NCBI RefSeq assembly: GCF_020526085.1
Contig: NZ_CP084874.1
Span: forward strand, 1,116,001-1,180,000
Direction: 5' to 3'
Origin: Klebsiella africana
GTDB lineage: Bacteria > Pseudomonadota > Gammaproteobacteria > Enterobacterales > Enterobacteriaceae
Length of the DNA stretch: 64,000 nt
The position numbers and the translations under genes are program-made. The notes beneath the pieces are model-generated. The model did no database searches. It was not told the origin of the DNA and saw nothing but the letters and a program-made list of their open reading frames with translations. Below are positions 21,746-31,483 of the stretch, in pieces (the stretch's first letter is position 1; the number at the start of each line of letters is the position of its first letter).

Positions 21746-22161
21746 CTGACAGATTCCGAGCCTCCCCGGATAGCGGCGCGTAGCGCCTTATCCGGGCTAC
21801 GGTCTGTTATCCGGTTGGTAGCCCCGGTAAGCGCAGCGCGACCGGGGGAGAGTTCAATGACAGCTTGTCGCCTATTGGCAACACTGCGGCTACGTTACTG
21901 ACAGATTCCGAGCCTCCCCGGATAGCGGCGTAGCGCCTTATCCGGGCTACGGTCTGTTATCCGGTTGGTAGCCCCGGTAAGCGCAGCGCGACCGGGGGAG
22001 AGTTCAATGACAGCAATGACAGCTTGTCGCCTATTGGCAACACTGCGGCTACGTTACGCGTCGTCATCCGCACGTTGGCGGCGGAGTTCGCCAGCGCTTT
22101 ATCCGGCTACGGTCTGGTATCCGGTTGGTAGCCCCGGTAAGCGCAGCGCGACCGGGGGATG
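21746..22161. repeat. Tandem BIME block, two ~152-160 bp units plus a partial third
   Basis: Unit 1 starts at 21746 and unit 2 at 21898, and they are almost identical over their length. Unit 2 lacks two bases early and carries a six-base duplication near its end. A third, diverged copy covers about 22091-22161. Each unit contains two REP palindromes (ccggat..atccgg and gccccggtaagcgcagcgcgaccgggg-like arms). The block separates mltB from the metal ABC operon. Confidence 0.85.
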
Positions 22162-22250
22162 ACGCCGGGGAGGCCGCGCTTATCCTCCTGTTTTTTCCCG
22201 TCTCCAGGCCTCTTGTTGACCTTTGTTACATTACCGCTGACTGACGCTGA

Positions 22251-22292
22251 TTTACATTCTTTCTTCGCTTCGTTATTGTTATGTTATAACAT
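22251..22292 (+). promoter_or_regulatory. Promoter and candidate Zur box of the metal ABC operon
   Basis: TTTACA (22251-22256) and TATTGT (22274-22279), 17 bp apart, form a plausible sigma-70 promoter. ATGTTATAACAT at 22281-22292 is a perfect 12-bp palindrome at the expected transcription start and matches the core of the enterobacterial Zur box. It therefore supports zinc repression of the genes that follow. Confidence 0.65.
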
Positions 22293-22309
22293 TAAATTGA
22301 GGCGAAAAT

Positions 22310-22417
22310 ATGTTCACATCGGTTTTTATGGCATCCGGCGCGACGCGCGCGGCCATCGCAGGCGTGCTGCTGGTGGCGCTATGGCTGGCGACCTGGTGGG
22401 CGGTGACGCTGCCATGA
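22310..22417 (+). CDS. Small membrane peptide (35 aa) leading the metal ABC operon
   Basis: An open frame of 35 codons starts at ATG 22310 with GAGG seven bases upstream and ends in TGA overlapping the ATG of the ABC ATPase (ATGA). The peptide starts MFTSVFMASGATRAAIAG and continues with a hydrophobic stretch rich in Leu, Ala and Trp ending WAVTLP, long enough for one membrane span. It could be a small accessory subunit of the importer or a leader whose translation controls the ATPase. I recognise no family. It lies between the candidate Zur box and the transporter genes, which argues for a real gene. Confidence 0.55.
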   Translation: MFTSVFMASGATRAAIAGVLLVALWLATWWAVTLP

Positions 22418-23091
22418 TTGAACTGGAGCAACTGGTATCCGGCTATGACGGGGTAGCGATTACCCCTCCACTGAGCGGGATGATATGCCCCGGCAGCCTG
22501 ACGGCAATCGTTGGCCTCAATGGCTGCGGAAAATCGACCCTGCTGAAAACCCTCGCCGGGTTTCTTCCGCCGGTCAGTGGCTGCCTGCGCTGGCAGGGGA
22601 AACGGCCGGTGATTGGCTGGCTGGCGCAGCGCCATGCCCTCGAGTCGCAGTTTCCTCTCAACGTGCAGGATGTGGTAAGCCAGGGCGCATGGCCCGGCGT
22701 GTCGCTGCTGCGCGGTCTGGGGGGCGACACCCGGCGACGCCTCGGCGCGGTGCTGGAGCGGGTCGGGCTGGCGGGCCTGGCGAAAACGCCGATCGAAGCG
22801 CTCTCCGGCGGCCAGTTTCAGCGCATGCTATTTGCCCGGGTGATGGTGCAGCAGGCGCCGCTGGTGATGCTCGACGAGCCTTTCACCGGTATTGACGAAG
22901 CGACAAGCCGCGAACTAATGGATTTGATCCTCGAGATGCACCGGCAGGGACAGACCATCCTGGCGGTGCTGCATGATAATCAGCGGGTAGCCGACTTTTT
23001 CCCCGAGACGCTGCTGCTGACTCCCCAGCGCGCCTGCTGGGGCGCTACCCGGGCGGTGCTTCCGGCTTTCACTCATGCGAGGTCGGCATGA
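22414..23091 (+). CDS. Metal (zinc/manganese) ABC transporter ATP-binding protein
   Basis: ATPase of a cluster A-I metal importer, 225 aa from ATG 22414. Visible motifs are Walker A GLNGCGKST (about 33-41), signature LSGGQ (about 130) and Walker B MLDEPF (about 152). A much earlier in-frame start exists at 22159, but it would add 85 unrelated residues. The gene order ATPase-permease-binding protein agrees with ZniCBA, a second zinc importer reported for K. pneumoniae as I recall, in which case this is zniC; this was not verified. Confidence 0.88.
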   Translation: MIELEQLVSGYDGVAITPPLSGMICPGSLTAIVGLNGCGKSTLLKTLAGFLPPVSGCLRWQGKRPVIGWLAQRHALESQFPLNVQDVVSQGAWPGVSLLRGLGGDTRRRLGAVLERVGLAGLAKTPIEALSGGQFQRMLFARVMVQQAPLVMLDEPFTGIDEATSRELMDLILEMHRQGQTILAVLHDNQRVADFFPETLLLTPQRACWGATRAVLPAFTHARSA

Positions 23092-23951
23092 TCTGGCACA
23101 CCTTCTTTCAGCCTTTCATTGAATTCGGCTTTATGCGCCGGGCCCTCGTGGTGTGTCTGGCGCTGTCGCTGAGCACCACCATGCTGGGCGTCTTACTGCT
23201 GCTGCGGCGCATGAGTCTGATGGGCGATGCGCTGTCGCACGCCATTCTCCCCGGGGTGGCGGTGGGGTATTTGCTGAACGGCATGTCGCTGCTGGCCATG
23301 ACCCTGGGCGGCTTCATCGCCGGCATCATGGTGGCGCTGGTGGCCGGGTGGGTGAGCCGGCGGACACCGTTAAAAGAGGACGCCAGCTTTGCTGGATTTT
23401 ATCTGGGCTCGCTGGCCCTGGGTGTCACCCTGGTGTCGCTGCGCGGCTCCAGCGTTGACCTCCTGCATCTGCTGTTTGGCTCCATTCTGGCGGTCGATCG
23501 CGACGCGGCGCTGTTTGTCAGCGGCGTCGCCAGCCTGACGCTGCTGTGCCTCGCGCTGTGCTACCGCGGTCTGGTCAGCGAGGCGTTCGACAGTGCCTGG
23601 CTGCAGGTGAACCACCCCCGCCTTCCCGCGCTGCTGCATGGGCTTTTTCTGGCGCTGCTGGTGCTTAATCTGGTGGCCGGGTTTCAGGTGCTCGGCACGC
23701 TGATGGCGGTGGGGGTGATGATGCTTCCGGCGGTCGCCGCGCGCTGCTGGGCGCGCACGCTGCCGGGCATTCTGCTGCTGGCGGCGGGAATGGGTGCGCT
23801 CTGCGCCTGGCTGGGATTAAGCCTCTCCTGGGCGATCAGTCTTCCCGCCGGGCCCGCTATTGTCCTGACTGCCAGCGCACTGTTTTTTGTTTCACTTTTT
23901 TTTGGCACGCGCAGCCGGCTGCTGGTCGGCTGGCGCACATTGATGGGGTAA
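23088..23951 (+). CDS. Metal ABC transporter permease (ZnuB/MntB family)
   Basis: Integral inner-membrane subunit of 287 residues with about eight hydrophobic segments. The ABC-3 permease features LMGDALSHAILPGVA (about 44-58) and the late VLGTLMAVGVMMLPAV stretch (about 203-218) are typical of zinc/manganese importers. It overlaps the ATPase gene by four bases. It would be zniB if the operon is the second zinc importer of K. pneumoniae. Confidence 0.9.
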   Translation: MIWHTFFQPFIEFGFMRRALVVCLALSLSTTMLGVLLLLRRMSLMGDALSHAILPGVAVGYLLNGMSLLAMTLGGFIAGIMVALVAGWVSRRTPLKEDASFAGFYLGSLALGVTLVSLRGSSVDLLHLLFGSILAVDRDAALFVSGVASLTLLCLALCYRGLVSEAFDSAWLQVNHPRLPALLHGLFLALLVLNLVAGFQVLGTLMAVGVMMLPAVAARCWARTLPGILLLAAGMGALCAWLGLSLSWAISLPAGPAIVLTASALFFVSLFFGTRSRLLVGWRTLMG

Positions 23952-23955
23952 GGAA

Positions 23956-24837
23956 ATGATGAAACGTAGTGCAATAGTAGTCGCGCTGGCCCTCGGCCTG
24001 ATGGCGCAGGGGGCCATGGCGAAAACGCTGAACGTGGTCAGCAGCTTTTCGGTGCTGGGCGATATGGTGCAGCAGGTCGGCGGGGAGCATGTCCATGTGG
24101 ATACCCTGGTCGGCCCGGACGGCGATCCGCACACCTTCGAGCCCTCACCGAAGGATAGCGCGCTGCTCAGCAAGGCCGACGTGGTGGTAGTCAACGGCCT
24201 GGGACTGGAAGGGTGGCTGGATCGCCTGATTAAGGCCTCCGGTTTTAAGGGCGAGCTGGTGGTGGCATCGACAGGCGTCATGACCCATACCCTTGATGAG
24301 GATGGTAAAACGGTGACCGATCCCCACGCCTGGAACAGCGCGGCGAACGGCGCGTTGTATGCGCAGAATATCCTCGATGGTCTGGTGAAAGCCGACCCGC
24401 AAGATAAAGCGGCGTTGACCAACAGCGGCAAGCGCTACATCGACCAACTGACGAACATCGATGGCTGGGCAAAAACGCAGTTCAGCGCCATTCCGCTGGC
24501 AAAGCGCAAGGTCCTGACCAGCCATGACGCCTTCGGCTATTTTGGCCGGGCTTATCACGTGACCTTCCTCGCGCCACAGGGGCTCTCTTCAGAGAGCGAG
24601 GCCAGCGCGGCGCAGGTGGCGGCGCTGATTAAGCAAATCAAAGCGGATGGCGTCCATACCTGGTTTATGGAGAACCAGCTTGATCCGCGGTTGGTGAAGC
24701 AGATTGCCAGCGCCACCGGCGCGCAGCCCGGCGGCGAACTCTATCCGGAAGCGCTATCTAAGCCGGGCGGCGTGGCCGATAGCTACGTCAAAATGATGCG
24801 TCATAACGTTGAGCTTATCGCTAACAGCATGAAGTAA
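23956..24837 (+). CDS. Metal ABC transporter substrate-binding protein
   Basis: Periplasmic cluster A-I metal-binding protein of 293 residues with a signal peptide (MMKRSAIVVALALGL, cleavage after AMA). Candidate ligands lie in GDPHTFEPSP (about His57), DPHAWNS (about His118), SHDAFGYF (about His185) and the late acidic residue region. Unlike E. coli ZnuA it has no long histidine-rich loop, and its charged loop (about 100-116) is short, resembling AztC-type proteins. Zinc is the likely metal given the Zur-like box upstream; manganese cannot be excluded. It may be ZniA. Confidence 0.88.
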   Translation: MMKRSAIVVALALGLMAQGAMAKTLNVVSSFSVLGDMVQQVGGEHVHVDTLVGPDGDPHTFEPSPKDSALLSKADVVVVNGLGLEGWLDRLIKASGFKGELVVASTGVMTHTLDEDGKTVTDPHAWNSAANGALYAQNILDGLVKADPQDKAALTNSGKRYIDQLTNIDGWAKTQFSAIPLAKRKVLTSHDAFGYFGRAYHVTFLAPQGLSSESEASAAQVAALIKQIKADGVHTWFMENQLDPRLVKQIASATGAQPGGELYPEALSKPGGVADSYVKMMRHNVELIANSMK

Positions 24838-24847
24838 CCGGTAGTCT

Positions 24848-24874
24848 GGTCGTCCTGGTTATCACAGGACGACC
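24848..24874 (+). terminator. Hairpin after the metal ABC operon
   Basis: The 10-bp arms ggtcgtcctg and caggacgacc pair around a 7-base loop eleven bases past the stop of the binding-protein gene. The following tract is short in T, so it is a probable but weak intrinsic terminator. Confidence 0.55.
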
Positions 24875-24976
24875 CATTTCTGGATCCCCCCTCGTAAAAT
24901 CGCCACTTCATCCCCATATCTCTGTCGAAAGTGCTATCTTTGATGGCCTCTTTATCCGGAGCAAAGCGGAGCGATA

Positions 24977-25474
24977 ATGACCGATTCAGAATTAATGCAG
25001 CTAAGCGAAAAGGTGGGCCGGGCGTTGAAGACGCGTGGTGCAACGGTGACCACGGCGGAATCCTGTACCGGCGGCTGGATAGCGAAAGCGATCACCGATA
25101 TTGCCGGCAGCTCGGCGTGGTTTGAACGCGGCTTTGTGACCTACAGCAACGAAGCCAAATCGCAAATGATTGGCGTCAGCGAAGCGACGCTGCGCGACAA
25201 CGGCGCGGTAAGCGAACCGGTGGTGGTTGAGATGGCGATCGGCGCGCTGCGCGCGGCGCGCGCGGATTATGCCATCTCCGTTAGCGGCGTCGCCGGGCCG
25301 GACGGTGGTAGCGAGGAAAAGCCGGTCGGGACGGTGTGGTTCGGCGTCGCCAGCGTCAGTGGGCAAGGGGTAACGCGGCGGGAATGCTTTGCCGGAGACC
25401 GCGAAGCGGTGCGTCGTCAGGCGACGGCCTATGCGCTCAATCTGCTCTGGCAACAATTTCTACAAAACACTTGA
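24977..25474 (+). CDS. pncC: Nicotinamide-nucleotide amidase PncC
   Basis: Deamidates NMN to nicotinate mononucleotide in pyridine nucleotide recycling. The 165-residue CinA C-terminal domain protein has the conserved TTAESCTGG motif (active serine about 31) and GVAGPDGGSEEKPVGTVW (about 100-117). Its place immediately before recA matches E. coli ygaD/pncC. NMN is released by DNA ligase, so proximity to recA may be meaningful but is unproven. Confidence 0.93.
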   Translation: MTDSELMQLSEKVGRALKTRGATVTTAESCTGGWIAKAITDIAGSSAWFERGFVTYSNEAKSQMIGVSEATLRDNGAVSEPVVVEMAIGALRAARADYAISVSGVAGPDGGSEEKPVGTVWFGVASVSGQGVTRRECFAGDREAVRRQATAYALNLLWQQFLQNT

Positions 25475-25498
25475 TACTGTATGACCATACAGTATAAT
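25471..25498 (+). promoter_or_regulatory. recA promoter with LexA box
   Basis: TTGATA (25471) and TATAAT (25493) are separated by 16 bp. The LexA box TACTGTATGACCATACAGTA at 25475-25494 lies between and over them, with perfect CTGT/ACAG halves. This is the classical SOS promoter arrangement of recA. Confidence 0.95.
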
Positions 25499-25552
25499 TG
25501 CCTCAACTGAACAAATATTAACGGCAAAGCGAACACGCTTTACCCTGCATGA

Positions 25553-26623
<1,071 letters not shown>

Positions 26624-26643
26624 TATCGTCTGCAAGACTGACA

Positions 26644-26666
26644 GGGCTGCTTAGGCAGCCCTTTTG
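26644..26666 (+). terminator. Intrinsic terminator between recA and recX
   Basis: The stem gggctgc/gcagccc with a TTAG loop is followed by CTTTTGCTTT. It is the known leaky recA terminator position; read-through supplies low recX expression. Confidence 0.9.
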
Positions 26667-26690
26667 CTTTGTGAGATTATCGAGGTGCCT

Positions 26691-27191
26691 GTGACTGAAC
26701 CTTCATCACGCCGCTCCGGCTACGCCCGCCTGCTGGACCGTGCTATCCGCATTCTGGCGATGCGCGACCATAGCGAGCAGGAGCTGCGACGCAAGCTGGT
26801 CGCTCCGGTGATGAGCAAAAACGGTCCTGAGGCGCTGGACGTTACCCCCGACGAGCTGGAGCAGGTTGTCGCCTGGTGTATCGAAAACCGCTACCTCGAC
26901 GACAACCGCTTCGTCGGTCAGTTCATCGCCAGCCGGAGCCGCAAAGGCTATGGTCCGGCACGCATTCGCCAGGAACTCAGTCAGAAAGGGATTGCGCGTC
27001 AGGCCGTAGAACAGGCGATGCGCGAATGCGATATCGACTGGGTGAGTCTTGCCAGAGCGCAGGCACAGCGGAAATACGGCGAGCCGCTCCCCAACGCGTT
27101 TACCGAAAAAGTCAAAATCCAGCGATTCCTGCTCTACCGCGGCTACCTGATGGAAGATATCCAGGAAATCTGGCGAAATTTTGCAGATTGA
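26691..27191 (+). CDS. recX: Recombination regulator RecX
   Basis: Inhibitor of RecA filament extension. I start at GTG 26691 ([18 protein letters not shown], 166 aa), which matches the E. coli length, rather than the upstream in-frame ATG at 26664, which lies in the recA terminator. The conserved [12 protein letters not shown] segment (about 25-36) and three-helix repeats are seen, ending with [13 protein letters not shown]. Confidence 0.94.
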   Translation: MTEPSSRRSGYARLLDRAIRILAMRDHSEQELRRKLVAPVMSKNGPEALDVTPDELEQVVAWCIENRYLDDNRFVGQFIASRSRKGYGPARIRQELSQKGIARQAVEQAMRECDIDWVSLARAQAQRKYGEPLPNAFTEKVKIQRFLLYRGYLMEDIQEIWRNFAD

Positions 27192-27300
27192 CCCATCGGG
27201 GATTTTACTTCGCCGTAAAGAAAACTTATCTTATTCCCACTTTATTCCGTCGGGCCGCTGGTTGTAACCGTGCAGGCAGCGTCCAGGGCGATTATTCCTT

Positions 27301-27422
27301 TACACCAAATCATTCAAGCTGCATCAGGGCGGCAAGAGAGTGGATCTTCTGGCGCGGACCTCAGTTCGTGAGCGGGGGAGCAAGCAGTGCCAGGACAGAG
27401 GCGGCTTGAAGGATGACGTGTA
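27301..27422. repeat. Degenerate ERIC-like element upstream of alaS
   Basis: The start (ATTCAAGCTGCATCAGGGCGG) and end (GGCTTGAAGGATGACGTGTA) resemble the two ends of ERIC repeats, while the central palindrome is scrambled. It occupies most of the recX-alaS gap, so it would be transcribed in the alaS leader or contain its promoter. The assignment is by eye. Confidence 0.5.
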
Positions 27423-27441
27423 GCTTGATTTCAGGATAATT

Positions 27442-30069
27442 ATGAGCAAGAGCACCGCTGAGATCCGTCAGGCGTTTCTCGACTTTTTCCATAGCAAGGG
27501 ACATCAGGTAGTTGCCAGCAGCTCCCTGGTGCCGCACAACGACCCGACCCTGCTGTTTACCAACGCCGGGATGAACCAGTTCAAGGATGTTTTCCTTGGC
27601 CTCGACAAACGTAATTATTCGCGCGCGACCACCGCGCAGCGTTGCGTGCGTGCGGGTGGTAAGCACAACGATCTGGAAAACGTCGGCTACACCGCGCGCC
27701 ACCACACCTTCTTCGAAATGCTGGGCAACTTCAGCTTCGGCGATTACTTCAAGCAGGATGCCATCAAATACGCATGGGAACTGCTGACCGGCGAAAACTG
27801 GTTTGCCCTGCCGAAAGAAAAACTGTGGGTTACTGTTTACGAGTCTGATGACGAAGCATTTGACATCTGGGCCAATGAAGTGGGCGTCCCGCGTGAGCGC
27901 ATTATTCGCATCGGTGACAACAAAGGCGCGCCGTTTGCTTCCGATAACTTCTGGCAGATGGGCGACACCGGTCCGTGCGGCCCGTGCACCGAAATCTTTT
28001 TCGACCATGGCGACCATATCTGGGGCGGCCCTCCGGGAAGCCCGGAAGAAGACGGCGACCGTTACATTGAGATTTGGAATATCGTCTTCATGCAGTTCAA
28101 CCGTCAGGCTGACGGTACCATGGAGCCGCTGCCTAAGCCGTCCGTCGATACCGGTATGGGTCTGGAACGTATTGCCGCGGTGCTGCAGCATGTTAACTCC
28201 AACTATGAAATCGATCTGTTCCGCGATCTGATTGCCAGCGTGGCGAAAGTGACTGGCGCGACCGACCTGAGCAACAAGTCGCTGCGCGTTATCGCCGACC
28301 ATATTCGCTCCTGTGCGTTCCTGATTGCCGATGGCGTCATCCCGTCCAATGAAAACCGTGGCTATGTGCTGCGCCGCATTATTCGTCGCGCGATCCGTCA
28401 CGGCAACATGCTGGGCGCGAAGGACACCTTCTTCTGGAAACTGGTTGCCCCGCTGATCGCTGTGATGGGCTCAGCGGGTGAAGATCTGAAGCAGCAGCAG
28501 GCTCAGGTTGAGCAGGTGCTGAAAACTGAAGAAGAGCAGTTTGCCCGCACGCTGGAGCGCGGTCTGGCGCTGCTGGATGAAGAGCTGGCCAAGCTGAAAG
28601 GCGACACTCTGGATGGCGAAACCGCTTTCCGTCTGTACGACACCTATGGCTTCCCGGTGGACCTGACCGCGGACGTGTGCCGCGAGCGCAATATCAAGGT
28701 TGACGAAGCGGGTTTTGAGGCCGCTATGGAAGAGCAGCGCCGCCGCGCACGCGAGTCCAGCGGTTTCGGCGCTGACTATAACGCGATGATCCGCGTTGAC
28801 GGCGCCTCTGAATTTAAAGGCTACGATCATCTGGAACTGAATGGCAACGTCACTGCGCTGTTTGTCGACGGCAAAGCGGTGGATAGCGTTAGCGCGGGAC
28901 AGGAAGCGGTGGTGATCCTCGACCAGACCCCGTTCTATGCGGAGTCCGGCGGTCAGGTAGGCGATAAAGGCGAACTGAAAGGCGCGGGCTTCTCCTTCAC
29001 GGTCAGCGACACGCAGAAGTACGGCCAGGCCATTGGTCATATCGGTAAAGTCGCCAGCGGCTCCCTGAAAGTGGGTGACGCGGTGCAGGCCGATGTGGAC
29101 GAGGCGCGCCGTCAGCGCATTCGTCTGAACCACTCCGCGACGCACCTGATGCACGCGGCGCTGCGCCAGGTGCTCGGCACCCATGTGGCGCAGAAAGGCT
29201 CGCTGGTCAACGATAAAGCGCTGCGTTTTGACTTCTCGCATTTCGAAGCGATGAAGCCGGAAGAAATTCGTGCAGTGGAAGATCTGGTCAACGCGCAGAT
29301 CCGTCGTAACCTGGCTATCGAAACCAATATTATGGATATCGATGCTGCGCGGGCCTCCGGCGCCATGGCGCTGTTCGGTGAGAAATACGACGACCGCGTC
29401 CGCGTGCTGCAGATGGGAGACTTCTCCACCGAGCTGTGTGGCGGTACTCACGCGTCGCGTACGGGTGATATCGGCCTGTTCCGCATTACCTCTGAATCCG
29501 GTACCGCCGCTGGCGTGCGCCGTATTGAAGCGGTGACCGGGGAAGGGGCCATCGCCAGCCTGCATGCGGAAAGCGATCTGCTGGGCGATATTGCCCAACT
29601 ACTGAAGGGCGATAGCCACAATCTCGGCGAGAAAGTTCGCGCCGCGCTGGAGCGTACCCGTCAGCTGGAAAAAGAGCTGCAGCAGCTGAAAGAGCAGGCT
29701 GCGGCGCAGGAGAGTGCAAACCTCTCCAGCAAAGCGGAAGAGATTAACGGCGTTAAGCTGCTGGTCAGCGAGCTGGCTGGCGTTGAGCCGAAGATGCTGC
29801 GTACTATGGTCGACGATCTGAAGAACCAGTTGGGTTCGACGGTTGTGGTGTTGGCTACGGTCGCAGACGGTAAGGTTTCTCTGATTGCCGGTGTGTCTAA
29901 GGATGTGACAGACCGCGTGAAAGCAGGGGAGCTGGTTGGTATGGTCGCTCAGCAGGTGGGCGGTAAAGGGGGCGGTCGTCCGGATATGGCGCAGGCCGGT
30001 GGTACCGATGCGTCTGCTCTCCCTGCAGCGTTAGCCAGTGTGAAAGGCTGGGTCAGCGCAAAACTGTAA
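27442..30069 (+). CDS. alaS: Alanyl-tRNA synthetase
   Basis: Charges tRNA-Ala and edits mischarged Ser/Gly. The 875-residue enzyme has the class II catalytic core (motif 1 to 3 within about 1-240, including [17 protein letters not shown]), the tRNA-recognition region, the editing domain with NHSATHLMH (about 564) and [11 protein letters not shown] (about 666), and a C-terminal oligomerisation/C-Ala domain with a coiled coil (about 720-765). Length and position before csrA match E. coli. Confidence 0.97.
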   Translation: MSKSTAEIRQAFLDFFHSKGHQVVASSSLVPHNDPTLLFTNAGMNQFKDVFLGLDKRNYSRATTAQRCVRAGGKHNDLENVGYTARHHTFFEMLGNFSFGDYFKQDAIKYAWELLTGENWFALPKEKLWVTVYESDDEAFDIWANEVGVPRERIIRIGDNKGAPFASDNFWQMGDTGPCGPCTEIFFDHGDHIWGGPPGSPEEDGDRYIEIWNIVFMQFNRQADGTMEPLPKPSVDTGMGLERIAAVLQHVNSNYEIDLFRDLIASVAKVTGATDLSNKSLRVIADHIRSCAFLIADGVIPSNENRGYVLRRIIRRAIRHGNMLGAKDTFFWKLVAPLIAVMGSAGEDLKQQQAQVEQVLKTEEEQFARTLERGLALLDEELAKLKGDTLDGETAFRLYDTYGFPVDLTADVCRERNIKVDEAGFEAAMEEQRRRARESSGFGADYNAMIRVDGASEFKGYDHLELNGNVTALFVDGKAVDSVSAGQEAVVILDQTPFYAESGGQVGDKGELKGAGFSFTVSDTQKYGQAIGHIGKVASGSLKVGDAVQADVDEARRQRIRLNHSATHLMHAALRQVLGTHVAQKGSLVNDKALRFDFSHFEAMKPEEIRAVEDLVNAQIRRNLAIETNIMDIDAARASGAMALFGEKYDDRVRVLQMGDFSTELCGGTHASRTGDIGLFRITSESGTAAGVRRIEAVTGEGAIASLHAESDLLGDIAQLLKGDSHNLGEKVRAALERTRQLEKELQQLKEQAAAQESANLSSKAEEINGVKLLVSELAGVEPKMLRTMVDDLKNQLGSTVVVLATVADGKVSLIAGVSKDVTDRVKAGELVGMVAQQVGGKGGGRPDMAQAGGTDASALPAALASVKGWVSAKL

Positions 30070-30084
30070 TAACTATAAACGCAT

Positions 30085-30211
30085 GTACCCTAAATAATTC
30101 GGGTTGCAGGAAGGCGGCGACGCAGCGAATCCCCAGGCGCTTACTCAAGCAAGTGGCTGGGGAGAGCGGGGAAAGCCAACACATATGCAACTTGAAGTAT
30201 GAGGGGGATAG
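30085..30211. repeat. ERIC element between alaS and csrA
   Basis: A 127-bp imperfect palindrome whose core gaatccccaggcgcttact and aagcaagtggctggggagag corresponds to the ERIC primer-site region. The ends are gggttgcagg and caacttgaagtatgagg. The length is that of a complete ERIC. It fills much of the 363-bp gap; the rest (30212-30432) holds the csrA promoter region and leader. Confidence 0.9.
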
Positions 30212-30432
30212 GTGCCTAAGCCTCTGGTTACGGCACCTTGCGCAAGAGACACCGATAACGATAAAGTCGGGTTGAAATTGTGTATATCGGCTAAACTTAG
30301 GTTTAACAGAATGTGATGCCATGACTGCCTTATACCGCAAGGTATTTGTCATCGCTTACTTTTTGGCGTTATATGATGGATAATGCCGGGATACGAGAGA
30401 CCCGACTCTTTTAATCTTTCAAGGAGCAAAGA

Positions 30433-30618
30433 ATGCTGATTCTGACTCGTCGAGTTGGTGAGACCCTCATGATTGGAGATGAGGTCACTGTGACAGTTTT
30501 AGGGGTGAAGGGTAACCAGGTTCGTATTGGCGTAAACGCCCCTAAAGAAGTATCGGTTCACCGTGAAGAGATCTACCAGCGTATTCAGGCTGAAAAATCC
30601 CAGCAGTCCAGTTACTAA
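30433..30618 (+). CDS. csrA: Carbon storage regulator CsrA
   Basis: Dimeric RNA-binding protein that controls translation and stability of many mRNAs by binding GGA motifs in hairpin loops. The 61-residue product ([18 protein letters not shown]...) keeps the RNA-contact residues at the first strand (Leu4, Arg6, Arg7) and at Arg44 in the [10 protein letters not shown] segment. AAGGAG is present before the ATG, and a second GGA lies in the leader, compatible with autoregulation. Confidence 0.97.
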
Positions 30619-30625
30619 GGTTTCC

Positions 30626-30649
30626 GCGCCTCGCTGCTCAGTGAGGCGC
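30626..30649 (+). terminator. Hairpin after csrA
   Basis: The arms gcgcctc and gaggcgc enclose an 10-base loop eight bases beyond the csrA stop; the T-rich tract ccctttttctc follows about 12 bases later. Confidence 0.55.
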
Positions 30650-30849
30650 ATCCCTGTCTGCCCTTTTTCTCGCTTTTTCTGTTTTTACTCCCTGCGCAAT
30701 ATCGATTTTCATCAGCCGCGTCTGTGTTGTCCCTCTGGTGTTATGCCAGCGCCAGGGCTTATTTCCTGTTGATAAATTGCCCTTTTTGCCGTTTTTGCAT
30801 GCGAATTGCGTGCGAAGTGTGCAAACGAAAAAAGGTCTCGAAAAAGTGT

Positions 30850-30877
30850 TTGACTTATAAGTACCAGAAAGTAATAT
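30850..30877 (+). promoter_or_regulatory. Promoter of the serV-argV tRNA operon
   Basis: TTGACT and TAATAT are spaced by 16 bp and followed by a GC-rich discriminator (gtgcgcc), the signature of a stringently controlled stable-RNA promoter. The first tRNA begins about 67 bp downstream. The 326-bp csrA-tRNA gap otherwise holds no gene. Confidence 0.8.
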
Positions 30878-30944
30878 GTGCGCCATCGCAGCGACGAAGA
30901 GCAGAAACAAGTTCTTCGAAGCACTCGAAAGAGGCGTGTTGTGT

Positions 30945-31037
30945 GGTGAGGTGGCCGAGAGGCTGAAGGCGCTCCCCTGCTAAGGGAGTATGCGGTCAAA
31001 AGCTGCATCCGGGGTTCGAATCCCCGCCTCACCGCCA
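30945..31037 (+). tRNA. serV: tRNA-Ser (anticodon GCT)
   Basis: A 93-base class II tRNA with long variable arm, encoded CCA end, and anticodon GCT in the loop ccctGCTaagg. It reads AGC/AGU serine codons. It is first of five tRNAs in the operon, as in the E. coli serV-argVYZQ locus. Confidence 0.97.
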
Positions 31038-31041
31038 TTTT

Positions 31042-31118
31042 GCATCCGTAGCTCAGCTGGATAGAGTACTCGGCTACGAACCGAGCGGTCGGAGGTTCGA
31101 ATCCTCCCGGATGCACCA
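31042..31118 (+). tRNA. argV: tRNA-Arg (anticodon ACG), copy 1
   Basis: A 77-base tRNA with encoded CCA, anticodon ACG (ggctACGaacc) that becomes ICG and reads CGU/CGC/CGA. It follows tRNA-Ser by four bases. All four copies in the cluster are identical. Confidence 0.97.
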
Positions 31119-31145
31119 TCTTCTCTCTGTAAACAGAAAGAAGAA

Positions 31146-31191
31146 CGCTGTGAAAACAGCGGCCCGCAGTGCGAGGCATAATCGAGTCACT
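31146..31191 (+). ncRNA. Partial RtT-like spacer element
   Basis: The spacer after the first tRNA-Arg contains CGCTGT-GAAA-ACAGCG, then ggcccgcagtgcgaggcataatcgagtca. This parallels the core of the two longer RtT-like spacers downstream but with changed bases. Both members keep a 6-bp stem and a GNRA tetraloop. The tRNA 3'-tail copy found in the other two is missing here. Confidence 0.45.
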
Positions 31192-31268
31192 CTACCGATT
31201 AGGCCATCATACTCAGTGTGGCATGTGTTAGTTGTGACACTGACGCGTAGTAAAGCAAGTTTTCCGAT

Positions 31269-31345
31269 GCATCCGTAGCTCAGCTGGATAGAGTACTCGG
31301 CTACGAACCGAGCGGTCGGAGGTTCGAATCCTCCCGGATGCACCA
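31269..31345 (+). tRNA. argY: tRNA-Arg (anticodon ACG), copy 2
   Basis: Identical in all 77 bases to the other three tRNA-Arg copies; the encoded CCA is present. It is preceded by the conserved TTTCCGAT that also precedes copies 3 and 4 (CCCGAT), probably part of the processing region. Confidence 0.97.
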
Positions 31346-31406
31346 TTCTTTAATAAGAATGGCAAATCGCGAAATTTGATATCAGAATTACAGCAGTAAT
31401 CCCGAT

Positions 31407-31483
31407 GCATCCGTAGCTCAGCTGGATAGAGTACTCGGCTACGAACCGAGCGGTCGGAGGTTCGAATCCTCCCGGATGCACCA
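31407..31483 (+). tRNA. argZ: tRNA-Arg (anticodon ACG), copy 3
   Basis: Identical 77-base tRNA-Arg. With its 3' spacer it forms a 305-bp unit that recurs at copy 4 (31407 to 31712), which indicates duplication of tRNA plus spacer. Confidence 0.97.

Noticed and set aside
22159..22413. 85-residue N-terminal extension of the metal ABC ATPase
   Set aside because: It crosses the promoter and Zur-like box, and the ATPase fold begins at 22414.
28471..29598. 375-codon minus-strand frame opposite alaS (and 27361-28401)
   Set aside because: Antisense shadows of alaS with no ribosome site or family signal.
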